A stretch of 64,000 bases of DNA. Source: Dastarcus helophoroides. Its lineage: Eukaryota; Arthropoda; Insecta; Coleoptera; Bothrideridae. This document shows positions 1 through 12,449 of this stretch, in pieces. Below the pieces are notes generated by a model. The model had not been told where the DNA came from and ran no database searches. It worked only from the letters and a program-made list of their open reading frames with translations. A program made the translations under genes and the position numbers. The stretch covers positions 34,845,722-34,909,721 of the forward strand of contig CM053328.1 in assembly GCA_028583605.1 (NCBI GenBank). The letters are read 5' to 3'. The first letter of the stretch is position 1, and each line of letters starts with the position of its first letter.

Positions 1-1633
1 AAAACTTTCAAAATTTTGATAGAAATAAGTTGAAATGGTGAAATTAAATTTCATTTAAACAGTTTGACTGTAATCTCAAAAGATTTTCGACACTAATGTA
101 GCAATTTTAAGTTAAGTTAGCTAAGGTTAATTAGGTTAAAGCATCAGAGCAAACCTTTCTTGTATTTTCTAATCTTTCTTGATTTCAGGGGACAAGATTT
201 GTGTTCCAATTTTTGAAGATAACCAAGGACCAGTCCGTTTCACCAACAAAAAAATCTTAGAGATATCTTCTCAGAAATTGGGTTTTTTTCTCTGATCAAA
301 ATCGCACGGAAAGGAATCCGTGTTTCTGAAATTTTGAAATACCAATTACTACAAAAAGGTTAAGCAATTCTGAAGTAGAAGATTTCAAAACATACTTAAT
401 CAAATTTTTGTAAAAGGTCTTAAGTTGGAAGAAAAGATGGTTTGAAAAACAAATATATTCCAAAAGCTTTGAAAAAGATTGAAAGTTTACAAAAGCACTG
501 TTGAAAAAGGTCTGAATTTTAAAAATAAACGAAATTCTTAAAAAAGTAAAATTTTTGCAGTCGTTTTGATTTTCAAAAATAAAATAACATTTTTAAAAAT
601 GTTCTTATTTTTAAGAAGAGATAAAATTTTGAATAGAAGAGGTTGCAAGGACAAAATTTCAAAAAAGTCGGAAAAAGAATTGAAATATTGAAGAAAAAAT
701 TTTGAACAAAGTCGAAAAGTTAAAAAACTCAAAAGTGTGAAACACATCGAAATGTTTTTAAGAGGTTGAGATTTTCAAAAATGTCAACAATTTCAAAAAA
801 TTTCAAATTTTGAAGAGGTTTAGAGGTTTTAAGAAGGTTCAATTTTGAAAAGTAATTGAAAATTTTGAAAAGGATATAAATTCTGAAAAAGACGTTGACA
901 TTTACTCGAAATTTTTAAAAGAAGTCAAAGTTTGTAAAGTCGTACCACTTTAAAAAAATGACATTTTTAAAAAAGTCAGGATTTTTTAATGTTGAAGGTT
1001 TTAAAAAACTCGAAATGTTTAAAAAAAGTTAAAACTTTTGAAGTCGTATAATGATTATCAAAAAATATTCCCGAAATTTGGATTTTAAATTTGAAATTTC
1101 ATAAGGTTAAAATTCTAGTCCAAATGCAAGGATTAAGCTCAAACAATCTTTCAAATTTCTACAAAAGTTTCCCAAAAATTTGAAAATAATGCCGCAATTC
1201 TGAAAAAATTTAAAGTATAATTTCTAAACTAAAGCCATAACTTTGTGCTTTAAAGCTTTACTGTTCTTATAACTCAAATGAATAGTCTGTTAGAAATAGA
1301 AAAAAATTTGGAAGGTTCTAAATTACGCCGAAAATTTCGTTTAAAATTTAAAATTCCTTTATTTTTTCTCATTTTAAAACCAACATTTCGACGAAATAAA
1401 CTCTAAATTTGAGAACAGTCTGCAAATAAATGAAGTATAACCTTCGAATTTCGACTTTAATTTTAAAATTGATTGAAAAACACTCAGATTATTAGGTTTA
1501 AGATTCGAGTTTAAAATACAATTACAAATTTTAATTTTAATGCAAAATTTTAAGGAGAATTTGGAATTTAAAGATTGCTTTTCAAGTCTTTATTTAAACC
1601 CGAAATTTTAATAAAATTTTGAACATTCTATTA
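1..1633. repeat. AT-rich quasi-repetitive DNA
   Basis: No gene is visible. The plus strand is A-rich with endless variants of a short GTCGAAATTTT/GAAAAA theme (for example 330-1060), turning into mixed T-rich text after about 1300. Only short spurious reading frames occur, rich in Lys, Phe, Asn and Leu. It contains one half of a foldback MITE (141-245). It could be an old degenerate satellite or simple-sequence expansion. Confidence 0.6.
141..245 (+). mobile_element. Foldback MITE family, solo right half
   Basis: Matches the right arm of a family seen about ten times in the window: GAGCAAACCTTTCTTG, AATCTTTCTTGATTTCAGG, then GACCAGTCCGTTTCACCAA as the outer end. Intact members are near-palindromic: the left arm reads TTTGGTGGAACGGACTGG and the right arm is its inverse. 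Here the partner arm is absent, so this is a truncated copy. No coding capacity. Confidence 0.75.
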
Positions 1634-3560
1634 TTTTGGTGGAAAGGACTGGTCTTTGGTTATCTTCAAAAATTGAAATCTTGTCCCCTGAAACCAAGAA
1701 AGATTAAAAAACACAGGAACCAACTGTTGTTGTGTTTTCCATAAAAATTAAAAAATCTAGGACCAACTGTTGTTATGTTTTTTAATCTTTCATGACATAG
1801 TTTCATAAAAAATTGTGGTTTGTCAGTTAAGGATTCTCCAACACTTCATTTTGTCACACAATTTCATGATTTTTTAGTAATATCGACTTCGAAATACAAA
1901 TCTTGTCCCCTGAAACCAAAAAGATTAAAAAACAGAGGATCAACTGTTGTTGTGTTTTCCAGAAAAATTAAAATACCCAGGACCAACTGTTGTGATGTTC
2001 TTTAATCTTTCATGACATAGTTTCATGAAAAATTGTGGTTTATCTGTTAAGGGTTCTCCAACAAATCAGTTTGTCAGACAATTTTATGATTTTTCAGTAA
2101 TATCGACTTTGAAATACAAATCTTCTTTCCTGAAACCAGGAAATATTTAAAAACACAGGACCAATTGTTGTTGTGTTTTCCAGGAAAATTTAAAAACCCA
2201 GGATCAACTGTTGTTGTGTATTTTAATCTTTCATGACATAATTTTATAAAAAATTGTGGTTTTTCAATTAACAGTTCTCCAACAAATCATTTTGTTACAC
2301 AATTTCATGATTTTTCAGTAATATCAATTTTGAAACACAAATCTTATCTCCTAAAACCAAGAAATATTAAAAAACACAGCATCAACTGTTGTTGTGTTTT
2401 CCTGAAAAATCAAAAAACCCGGGACCCACTGTTGTTGTGTTTTTTAATCTTTCTTGAAATAGTTTTATGAAAAATTGTGGTTTGTCAGTTAAGGGTTCTT
2501 TAACAAATTATTTTGTTACACAATTTTATGATTTTTTAGTAATATCGACTTTGAAATACAAATATTGTCCCCTGAAACCAAAAAGATTAAAAAACAAAGG
2601 ATCAACTGTTATTGCATTTTCCAGAAAAATTTTAAAAAACCAGGACCAACTGTTGTGGTGTCTCTTAATCTTTTATGACATAGTTTCAAGAAAAATTGTG
2701 TTTTGTCAGTTAAAGGTTCTCCAACAAATCATTTTGTTACACAATTTTATGATTTTTCAGTAATATCGACTTTGAAATACAAATCTTGTCCCCTGAAACC
2801 AAGAAAGATTAAGAAACACGGGACTAACTATTGCTGTGTTTTCCAGAAAAATTAAAAAACTCAGGACCAACTGTTGTTGTGTTTTTAATCTTTCATGACA
2901 CAGTTTCATGCAAACTTGTGGTTGTCAGTTAAGGGTTCCCCAACAAACCATTTTGTCACACTAAATGGTTTGTTGGGGAAGCCTTGGTAATATCGACTTT
3001 GAAATACAAATCTTGTCCCCTGAAACCAAAAATGATTAAAAAGCAGAGGACCAACAGTTGTTATGTTTTCCAGAAAAAAACCAGGACTAACTTTACCACT
3101 ACAGTTTTTTAATCTTTCATGACATAGTTTTATGAAAAGTTGTGGGTTAGGAGTTCTCCAACAAATCATTTTGTTGCACAATTTTATGATTTTTTAGTAA
3201 TATTGTCTTTGAAATACAAATCTTGTCTCCTGAAATCAAGAAAGATTAAAAAACACAGGACTAACTGTTGTGTTTTCCAGAAAAATTAAAAAACCAAGGA
3301 CCAACTGTTGTTGTGTTTTTTAATCTTTCATGACATAGTTTCATGAAAAATTCTGGTTTGTCAGTTAAGGGTTCTCCAACAAATCATTTTGTCAGATAAT
3401 TTTATAATTTTTTTGTAATATCGACTTTGAAATACAAATCTTGTCCCCTGTAACCAAGAAAGATTAAGAAACACAGGACCAACTATTGCTGTGTTTTCCA
3501 GAAAAATTAAAAACCCAGGTCCAACTGTTGTGTTTTTAATCTTTCGCGACACAGTTTTCC
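1634..3560. repeat. Tandem array A, ~220-bp unit, about 9 copies
   Basis: A recurring landmark GAAATACAAATCTTGTCCCC starts near 1891, 2111, 2332, 2553, 2774, 3001, 3211 and 3429, giving spacings of about 210-227 bp. Each unit holds the MITE-type sequence (ACCAAGAAAGATTAAAAAAC), two copies of a GGACCAACTGTTGTTGTG phrase, then CATGACATAGTTTCATG and CCAACAAATCATTTTGT. The array begins at 1634 with the outer terminus of the foldback MITE family (TTTGGTGGAAAGGACTGG), so the satellite appears to have grown from inside such an element. Reading frames here are repeat artefacts. One further unit-like fragment is at 7081-7215. Confidence 0.88.
2936..2980. repeat. Perfect 18-bp inverted repeat, 9-nt loop
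   Basis: The arm TTCCCCAACAAACCATTT at 2936-2953 is followed after TGTCACACT by its exact reverse complement at 2963-2980. It sits in one unit of array A; the other units carry only the left arm sequence (CCAACAAATCATTTTGT). It looks like a local inverted duplication that arose in this unit. Confidence 0.9.
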
Positions 3561-4110
3561 AGTTATCCAATTATCTATTCAAAACGATCAGAATTTCCAG
3601 AAAAATTTCGAAATTTCGATGTAACATTTCTCTTTACAAGTTCTTCTTTCAAAGTTTTCACTTTAATTCGAAATCTTCGATACTTTTTCATGGAATTAAA
3701 TTTGGAATAATACCAAGTTTAAACTCAAAGTTTTGAGAAAATTATTTAAACAAATCTCATAATGTATACGTTTTAGTAACCACATTTTGACTTTAATCTT
3801 GAATATATTAAACTTTTTTATAAAAATTTCTGTGAAACTGTAAATTTTCTGGAAGAAGTCGAAGTTTAAGGAAAAAGAGGTGAAATTTTGCTAAAACATT
3901 AGAAATCTGTAGAAATATGTTTGTCCTATTTGTTTCTTTAACTCCCTATCTTCAGGCAGGTACTTTGAAAACTAAAATTAAAAATAGGTGACCCAAGAAT
4001 CCTCTTCTTCTTTCATGCAGATGAGGCCGCGAATGTCAGCCAGTTTATTTAATATTTATGTAGTTTTGTAATAAAGCTTTGAACATCTTCGTATCAAAGT
4101 GGAATTTTCC
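3561..4110. other. AT-rich intergenic spacer
   Basis: Low-complexity AT-rich text without recognisable coding sequence or family repeats. Short reading frames lack homology cues. Confidence 0.5.
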
Positions 4111-4127
4111 ATATTTTAAACTGACCT

Positions 4128-4144
4128 CGCCATCTAGCGCCAGG
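4128..4144 (-). promoter_or_regulatory. Candidate CTCF-like site
   Basis: On the minus strand the sequence reads CCTGGCGCTAGATGGCG. The core CTAGATGGCG resembles the AGATGGCGC-type core described for insect CTCF. This is a single match found by eye, so it is only a candidate. Confidence 0.25.
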
Positions 4145-4954
4145 AGCTTACATTTGTTAGTACAAAAGCTTTTTCATCCCCTTATTCGGCGTTGGTGTCG
4201 AAAGGGTTATACGTGTAACGCAATCGATATTGACTTTATATCATGTACACATGTTTATGTACCCCCACTAGGAACGCAATACTCCGTCATGTCAATCAAC
4301 AATTGCACTTCGACCAAAGCACACAGCCGATGTATTTCATCGATATAGAGTATCAGTTGAGAGCGAATTCAACAATGTTTAAGAAAAACGTTATCGTAAA
4401 ATATCAGAAAAAAATTAAACTGATGATTTCGCTAATTCACTGTTTACAAATGGTGGAATAAACATGCTTATTTCTCTGAATATGATAGACTAATCCACCT
4501 CAAATTTTGCATCACTTTTTCGATTATTTAGAAGATAAAAATAAATCAATCATGGAGAATACAAATTCGGTGTTAACTAATTTTTTTCAGCATTCTGTGC
4601 AGCGTAATAATCCGGGAAATATTAATTAACAAATCACATTTTTCCAATGTTTGCTTAATAATGTAGATCAATATGCAACTGAGTACAAATGAGGATAATT
4701 TAAATCGAGAGAAGTCACTATGGCAACCCACACAGCACCAGACAAAATATATATTCAATCGTGGAAACTGATCTTCGAATCCGCTTTGCCCCAGATTAAA
4801 GCGAAATAATGGCTGCGATATAAATAGAGGCTCGCAATTTATGACATATTTCGCCGCTTATACTTATATTGAGGCCCAAAGTTTTCGACCTAAAACATGT
4901 TTATGCAACGTCCGAAATATAATCAACTGGCAGATGCACAGAACGTATATCTAA

Positions 4955-5118
4955 ATGGTGGATGCGCCGGATTTCCGTGTTACTTTCCTAAATAATCGAC
5001 ATCTCGAAATTTAATAAGACGTTTCTAAATGGCGGATGCGCCAGATTTTCTCCAAAGACGGACTCGCCAAATTTTCTCCAATAGCGGATGCGCCTAAATT
5101 TCTTAGATGCGCCGAAAT
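4955..5118 (+). repeat. Cluster of GATGCGCC motifs incl. one TGGTGGATGCGCCGG
   Basis: ATGGTGGATGCGCCGG is at 4955-4970. It is followed by ATGGCGGATGCGCCAGA (about 5030-5046), GACGGACTCGCCAAA (about 5057-5071), AGCGGATGCGCCTAAA (about 5082-5097) and TAGATGCGCCGAAA (about 5104-5117). Spacer text such as AAATTTTCTCCAA recurs, so this is a degenerate minisatellite. The 15-mer TGGTGGATGCGCCGG recurs exactly at 37908-37922, at 50687-50701 and inverted at 25174-25188. Confidence 0.75.
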
Positions 5119-5700
5119 TATTCCTGATTTTCTTAGATAAAATCTGACGAAGTTTAAGCCACCGCGTATTCGACATGAAACAATCCCTTCGCCTAAGATA
5201 TATGCCATGATTTATTCGGTAATATAAAAGCTTTTACGATGGTCTCAGTTGACTATCTCATAGGAAAGATTCGGCAGTTTGGCTAAATAACTAGCGATAT
5301 AACTAGGTAATTAGCTCAGAAATCGACAAGGCGACGCTCTAATCTGTTCTAGGCGGGTAATAAGTGGGCTTCAGCCTTCTATCTCTGCTCGCATGGAAAG
5401 CAAATACCCCATTAATTACTCCAACTAATTATCAATTAAATTTACAGCGGAACATTCAAGTAATTGGCCCACAATTGGAAATTAGCAAGGAAAAAGAAAA
5501 TCCTCAAAATATCAACGAAACAGAAGGAATTCTTGCACAAAATATACTGAAACAATCCCTGTTGTTGTAAGTGAGACTTTTATAATTTCAAAAACAGCTA
5601 AAATGTAATTGATAAATCTGCTTGTTTCCTACAAACTGAAAGGTAATGATGTAATTTAATAAACTTTATTTCTTTTTTAGCTTTGGCATCGCTTTTTCCT

Positions 5701-6952
<1,252 letters not shown>

Positions 6953-7080
6953 TCACCCCCATATCAGCCAACATTTTTCTCTAAATCTCTCTATTTTATT
7001 CTTATCATTATTTTATAAAACTTAAACCCAAGACCTTGGTCATTTTTCCAAAATATTTAGCTCAAATTCAGAATTGCGAT

Positions 7081-7300
7081 ATAGTTTCATGAAAAATTGT
7101 GGTTTGTCAGTTAGGGCTTCTCTAACAAATCATTTTGTCGCACAATTTTATGATTTTTCAGTGACATCGATTTTGAAATACAAATCTTGTCCCCTGAAAC
7201 CAAGAAAGATTAAAAAAAAACAACAAAGGTTGCTCTAACGCGTTTCGGTAGCCAAGCTATCTTCAGAGAGATATCGAGAGATATATCTAGTATTTTTTCA
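7081..7300 (+). mobile_element. Array A unit plus foldback MITE fragment
   Basis: Carries one array A unit (AGTTTCATGAAAAATTGTGG, then CTAACAAATCATTTTGTCGC) running directly into the MITE left-arm interior (GAAATACAAATCTTGTCCCC, GGTTGCTCTAACGCGTTTCG, GCCAAGCTATC). This shows that the array unit and the MITE are parts of one larger element. Confidence 0.75.
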
Positions 7301-8345
7301 ACATTCGATTTTATTCTCGAAATTTAGATATTTCTGTAAACCTTTCTCTTTATAGAATTTTTCAGTATTTTCTTAGAATATTCAAAAATTTTCTAAATTT
7401 GAACTCTCAGGAAATAAGTTATATTACTTGAATTTTTAATTACTTTCGAATTTCGAGTTTTTTAAAGCTACTACTTTTTCTCGAAATTTTGGTTTTCTTT
7501 TTTTAGATTTTTCTAATAAGGTGTTCAAATCTTTTCTCAAAAGTTCCACTTTTTTCCCCAAATTCTCGACTTTCTTATTTGTTTCTTGTATCAATTTGTT
7601 TTTTTTTTCGAATATCGAGTTCTTTCTCGAAATTTCTACGTTCTCTCATCATTTTTAATCGATACATTTTTCCCTAAACTTCCCCTTTTTTTAAAAAAAC
7701 AATTATTGAAATTTCGAGTTTTTTTCTCAACAGGTTAAATTTTTTGATTTTTCTCGAGCTAGTTTTTTCCAGAAATTTTGGATTTTTTTTTATTTCGGGT
7801 GTTTTATTGAAATTTTAAATTCTCTTGTTGAAACCGACTTTCCCCGAAATATTTACGTGGAAGAAATTTCACTTTTTTTTATATAAATTTGGTTTTTTCT
7901 TTCAATGTTGATTTTATTTTCAAATTCTCGAAGCATATATGAAAGTTTTTAAGGAAATCTGGAATTTTTTTAATCTATTTTTTATCCTCAAGGTTTTTCC
8001 TAAAAAAATGGATTATTTCTGAATGTCGAATTTTTTGAAACTTTTGCTTTTTTATCGACATTCGGAATATTTTCTAGAGACTTTTGTTCGGATTTTTTTT
8101 CTCTAGCTTGCCATGGTGAAATTTCTTCCCAAAAATTCAATTGTCTTCTCCTTTGCTCTAAATATTTTTGTAGAAATTTTAATTTTCTTTAAAAGTGTTT
8201 TACTGCATTTTGTTACATATTTCTAGACATTTAAACTTTTTGTGAGCATATTTTTTTTACATAAAATTCGTACCCTTTTTTCCCAAAAATTCGAAAATTT
8301 TCGAAATTAGGACTTTTCTTAAACAAACTACTTAATAAATTTCTA
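7301..8345. repeat. T-rich quasi-repetitive DNA
   Basis: The strand composition flips here: TTTTCTCGAAATTT-type phrases dominate, the reverse complement of the A-rich style at 9060-10760. No gene is seen. Confidence 0.5.
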
Positions 8346-8347
8346 AG

Positions 8348-8434
8348 CACTGACTGAGAGACAACACACCGCCTAAGCCGGTGGGTCTAAAAGCATGAAA
8401 TTTGACACATACGTGGGCGAGCACCAAGAGAGGA
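8348..8434 (+). repeat. Dispersed repeat, copy 1 (partner at 60725-60821)
   Basis: Shares CTGACTGA, ACAACACACCGCCTAA, GGTGGGTCTA, AGCATGA and GAGCACCAAGAGAGG with the reverse complement of 60725-60821. The match stops sharply at both ends, suggesting a short interspersed element. No coding potential. Confidence 0.7.
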
Positions 8435-8763
8435 TTTTTCAAAAATCAACCGCTAAAGTGGTAAAAATCGACATTAAAAACCACGTAAAATGTATGCAAT
8501 AAATAATACACACGATTTAAAGTTGCCTGTGTACATGAGGGCTGACATCTTTGATAAATGTGTCTTCACATGAATTTATCCAAATTTTTCCAGGTGATCA
8601 GTGCATATTTTGTATTTTTATGAGCTCTTTTTTTTAAATATAAACTTCTAAACACAATTTGAACTCGAAATGTTTGCTTTAATTTGGCGCTTCCGATGTT
8701 TATGAATCGAAATATTGAACTTTTTTTTTAATTTTGAAATTTGTTTTTGAAATTCGATATCAT

Positions 8764-8840
8764 TTTCAAATTTTGTCTTTAAACTCAAAATTTCGAGAAA
8801 AATTTTGTAGAAATTTTGAGTTTAAAGACAAAATTTGAAA
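8764..8840. repeat. Perfect 31-bp inverted repeat, 15-nt loop
   Basis: The arm at 8764-8794 (beginning TTTCAAATTTTGTC) and the arm at 8810-8840 are exact reverse complements across 31 bp. The loop is 8795-8809. A transcript from either strand would form an uninterrupted hairpin. Confidence 0.92.
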
Positions 8841-9059
8841 TTTTTAAATTAGAGCCAGAATTTTGCTTTGTACATTTTTTTTCAAAATGCCTATTTAAAT
8901 TTTAAACTCGAAAATTCTTCTAAATTGCAACTTTTTTCTTAAATTTTCAAAATAAGCTTGAAAATTTATCTTTTTTTAAATCGTTTTAAAATCGAGATTT
9001 AGTTAGGTCTCGAATTCCTTTTGTACGTTGAAAATTTTTAAAACTCGCAATTTAAAAAG

Positions 9060-10760
9060 TCAGATTCTTCAAAAATATTGAAAATTGTCAGGATTAGGCA
9101 AATTTTTAAAAAATCGGAGTTACAAATTCAAAGCTCGAGAAAAAGGTCAACATTTTCAAAAAAAATTGAAAAAAGTCGAAGTTTTTATAAAAATAAAATG
9201 TTAAAATTTTTAAAAAAGCTGAAATTCTCAAACACCCGTAACTTTCAAAAAAAAGTCGAATTTTGATGATAAAATAGGATTTTTTTAAAAAAAATATGAA
9301 AATTATAAGAGAAGTTTGAAAACTTTAAAAGTAAAAAAAATTCAATTTGTCAAAATAGTGAAAATTCTCAAAAAGTTAAAACTTTTGAAAAAAATTAAAT
9401 ATTTCCAATTTTACAAATATATACAGGATATACTTCTCCCGACATTGGACCGTGTCAAAGAACTAGTAAAATTGTTCGACGTTTCGCCCACCTCGAACGC
9501 TTTTAGTAATTCTTTGACACGGCCCAATCCCGGAAGAAGTATATCTTGTACTGACTCTGGCCGTGGAAGCCTTCGTTATCATTTACAAATATATAAAATC
9601 TAATTTTTTACATAAAGGTACGAAGATCGAGAAAAAATCAAAATTTTGGGGGAAAGAAAGAGCATGCTTTGAAAACACATAGAGGTTTCCGAAAATACAA
9701 AATTTTGACATAATCAAATTTATTAAAACCATCAAAATTTAAAAAAAAAGATCGAAATTTTAAAAATGTAAAAAATGTATGTCAGAATTTCCAAAAGATT
9801 CGAAAATATATCAAAATTTTAAAGACTTGTAAAAGGATGGCTTACAAAAAAATTAAAATTTGGGGAAAATTGATGATAGAAAGAAATAGAAAATTGGAAA
9901 GTCAAAATTTTTAAAATATAAAGTCGAAATATTCAGGAAAATCAATATTTTCATTAAAAATCAAAGTCTGATTTTTTTTTTAAAATTGTCATTTTAAGAA
10001 AGTCAAAATCTTGAGGGAAAGTCGAAATTTTGAAAAACTCGAATTTAAACAACATACATTTTAAGAAGGTCGATGGTTTTAAAAGTCGAAAGTTTAAAAA
10101 TTTAAATTTTCAAAAACCATTGAAATATTTAACAAAAGTCTAATTTAAAAGGGGTCAGATTTGAAAAAAAGTTGAAATCTGGAGGCAACATTTTAAAATA
10201 ATATATACATTTACAATAACAATATGAGAATTCAAAAAAAAAAGGTCAAAATTTTAAAAAATAAGTTCAAAGATGTAGAAAAATTTTAATTTTTCAAAAA
10301 ATTCAAAACTGGTAGAAAGTCAAATAATTCAAAAAAAATTGAAATATTGAAAAATAAGTTTTTGAAAAAGACGAAGTTTTCAAAAAGAAATTGTTACTTA
10401 AGACAAAAATTATTAAAAAAGTTTGCAAAAAGTCATAATATATCCAAAAAACGAGATTTTAAAGTAAGTTGGAATTTTCAAAAAAATTCAAAACAATGAA
10501 AAAAGTTGAAATTTTCGGAGTTGAACGAGAAAATGTCGACATTTGGAAAACAAATGCATGTATGCGTTGTATGCGTTGTATGCATTAAGATATCGAAATT
10601 TTTAAAATAATTCTTAATTTTCAACAAAAAAAATCGAATTCTTCAAAAGAAGTCGCAATTTTCAAAAAGGTGATCCAAAAATTGTTTTTCTTTTTTCAGG
10701 CAGGCAAAGACGTGGGTGGGTATTAACTAGTCTTTATTTTTGGATCACATATTTTTGAAT
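9060..10760. repeat. A-rich quasi-repetitive DNA
   Basis: Dense variants of GTCGAAATTTT and GAAAAA on the plus strand. Frames such as 9078-9266 are Lys/Phe-rich artefacts. It is interrupted by the hairpin insertion at 9424-9581. Confidence 0.55.
9410..9595. mobile_element. Hairpin insertion with 14-bp target-site duplication
   Basis: The 14-mer TTTACAAATATATA occurs at 9410-9423 and again at 9582-9595, enclosing 158 bp of distinctly GC-richer DNA. Inside, GGATATACTTCTCCCGACAT and GGACCGTGTCAAAGAACT are mirrored later by AATTCTTTGACACGG and GGAAGAAGTATATCTTG, forming a long imperfect hairpin. The minus strand contains GGCGAAACGTCGAACAATTT, a phrase reminiscent of the ends of Penelope-like elements; that link is from memory. 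A 14-bp duplication fits target-primed retrotransposition better than cut-and-paste. Confidence 0.75.
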
Positions 10761-10782
10761 TTTGGATTTTTTTAGGCTTCTA

Positions 10783-12383
10783 CGAGCCTCTTCCCATTTC
10801 AGTTGGCCCACCTAACAAAATCTTAGGTTTTTGGTTATTATTAAAATACAATAAATACTAGAAGTTGTTTTTAGGCAACAAAGTAATTAATAACGTATAT
10901 TTAATAATTTGCAGTAGAAAATACCAAACTTATTTTTCCCTTTTCAGATTTGTAACAAACAAGCGAAAATGTTGCAAAAATACGCCATTACCTATATTCC
11001 GAAGATGACTGTGGACAACATATGTCAAAACGATTGCTATTACTCACAGATTTCAGAATGCATTTGATGCAGATTCAAGGTAATTGCATTTTTTAAAATG
11101 GATAGAGGAACGGTGATCAATGACAAAATTCGTTCTCTTATCATTACATTTTTTAAATTTGGAAAACCAAACTTTAAAATTGCAAATTTATTAGAGTTAC
11201 CGCGGTATAGTGTATAAAATATAGTTAGAAGGTATAAAATGACCGGTTTAGTCACTACAAAAACCCGCTATGTGAAAAAAGAAAAATTACCAGTGCAGAC
11301 AGAAGATCATTAAAAAGAATTTTCAACAAAAACAGACATGCCAATTACCTTCAATTAAGTGCTTTGTGGAGTAATAGTGTTGAAAGGCGTGTTTCTATAT
11401 CAACAACTCGCAGAGAAGCACATAAATTGGGATTTGGGACTTATAAGGTGTGTTTTTCTATAAAAACCCCAAACTTCTAGAATTAAAAATGACAATTTTG
11501 CATTAGGCTAAAGCAAAAATCACTTTTAACATCACAGCAAAAGAAAAATAGGTTAAGATGGGCAAAAGAATATAAGGATTGGGTATTTCAGCAATGGTAG
11601 GCGATACAATGGAGCGATGGGGCACGATTCGAAGTTTGTATTTAATACAGTCGGAGTAGAGTTATTCTAAAAAAATAAATGAGGCGTTCTATCCCGACTG
11701 CCCCAAAAGAAAAGTAAAATTTCCTGCATTTGTCATGGTGTAGGGTAGCATGTCGTCAAGAAGAGTAGGAAAACTTCATAAAAACAAATACTTGTCCATT
11801 TTAGAAGAAGCTGGTCATGAAAGAATTTTTGACATCCAGCTAAGAGTTCGTGTTTCAGCAAGACGGCGCAGCATGCCACACCTCTAAAAGAAGCTTAAAA
11901 TGGATAAAAGACCATACTATACCACCTTTGAAATGGATTTTTAGTATTCCGGATTTATGATCCATAGAAACTTTATGGCACAAGGTGAAAAAGGTGCTAC
12001 GAAAACATCATGCACAAACAATCCCTGAACTGAAGCAAAGGCTTCAAGAAAAATGGGATTCTTTTACACCAAAATTTTGCCAAGATTTGGTTAATACCAT
12101 GCCCCAACGAATTTTAGCTGTTATAAAAAATAAAGGAGATGTTACCGAGTGGTAAATAATAAAATTGTTGTTTTCTTAATTTAACGTAATTATTCACATT
12201 TTTTTTATTTGTTTACATTTTGTGGTAATTATCAGCTTTATATGTATGTGGTTACAATGTATTAAAAATACTGTTAAAAAAATTAACAATTTGAAGTTCG
12301 ATTAATTTATTATATTTGTTTCACCCCAAAGAGAAATTTCTGATAAATGTTAAGGTGGGTCAACTGAAATGGGAAGGGGCTCG
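10783..12383 (+). mobile_element. Tc1-like DNA transposon, decayed
   Basis: Inverted termini: CGAGCCTCTTCCCATTTCAG then TTGGCCCACCTAA at the left (from 10783), and the inverse at the right ending 12383 (TTAAGGTGGGTCAACTGAAA then TGGGAAGGGGCTCG), with about three mismatches in 33 bp. Both ends abut TA (10781-10782 and 12384-12385), the target of Tc1/mariner elements. The length of 1.6 kb is normal. It encloses a broken transposase (11098-12155). It sits in the Runx intron, opposite to Runx transcription. Confidence 0.9.
11098..12155 (+). pseudogene. Tc1-family transposase (DD34E type), inactivated
   Basis: The conceptual protein starts MDRGTVINDKIRSLIITFFK with a paired-like helix-turn-helix (FKIANLLELPRYSV then NIVRRYK). 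Further on are LQLSALWSNS, RREAHKLGFGTYK, a NRLRWAKEYKDWVFQQW block and, near 11850, the catalytic-Asp motif FQQDGAACHTS read in a shifted frame. The third acidic residue (SIETLWHKVKK) follows 34 residues later, giving DD34E. The end is MPQRILAVIKNKGDVTEW then TAA. Several in-frame stops (for example in the HTH and just before SIETLW) and frameshifts kill it. A 59-nt stretch at 11448-11506 with GTGTGT...TTAG ends may be a small intron. Full-length Tc1 transposases are about 340 residues, and this region matches that. Confidence 0.88.
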
Positions 12384-12449
12384 TATATGTATACTTTTTT
12401 TTCGAAATGTTACCTTTAGAAAAAGTTTTCTATTCTTAAAATACTGTAA

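Larger units (their letters stand above)
4111..5700. other. Unique-looking noncoding stretch
   Basis: Base composition and word usage are more balanced than in the flanks, and none of the window's repeat families occurs. Short frames at 4079-4348 and 5364-5570 look non-coding. It contains a CTCF-like site (4128-4144) and a cluster of GATGCGCC motifs (4955-5118). It lies downstream of the known Runx exons, so it could be intronic to that gene. Confidence 0.5.

Noticed and set aside
1634..3560. CRISPR-like direct repeat array
   Set aside because: Units are ~220 bp of diverged AT-rich sequence without the short repeat/spacer pattern, and the DNA is eukaryotic.
4955..4970. The 15-mer as a standard CTCF site
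   Set aside because: GGTGGATGCGCC resembles but does not match the AGATGGCGC-type core, so it was left unnamed.
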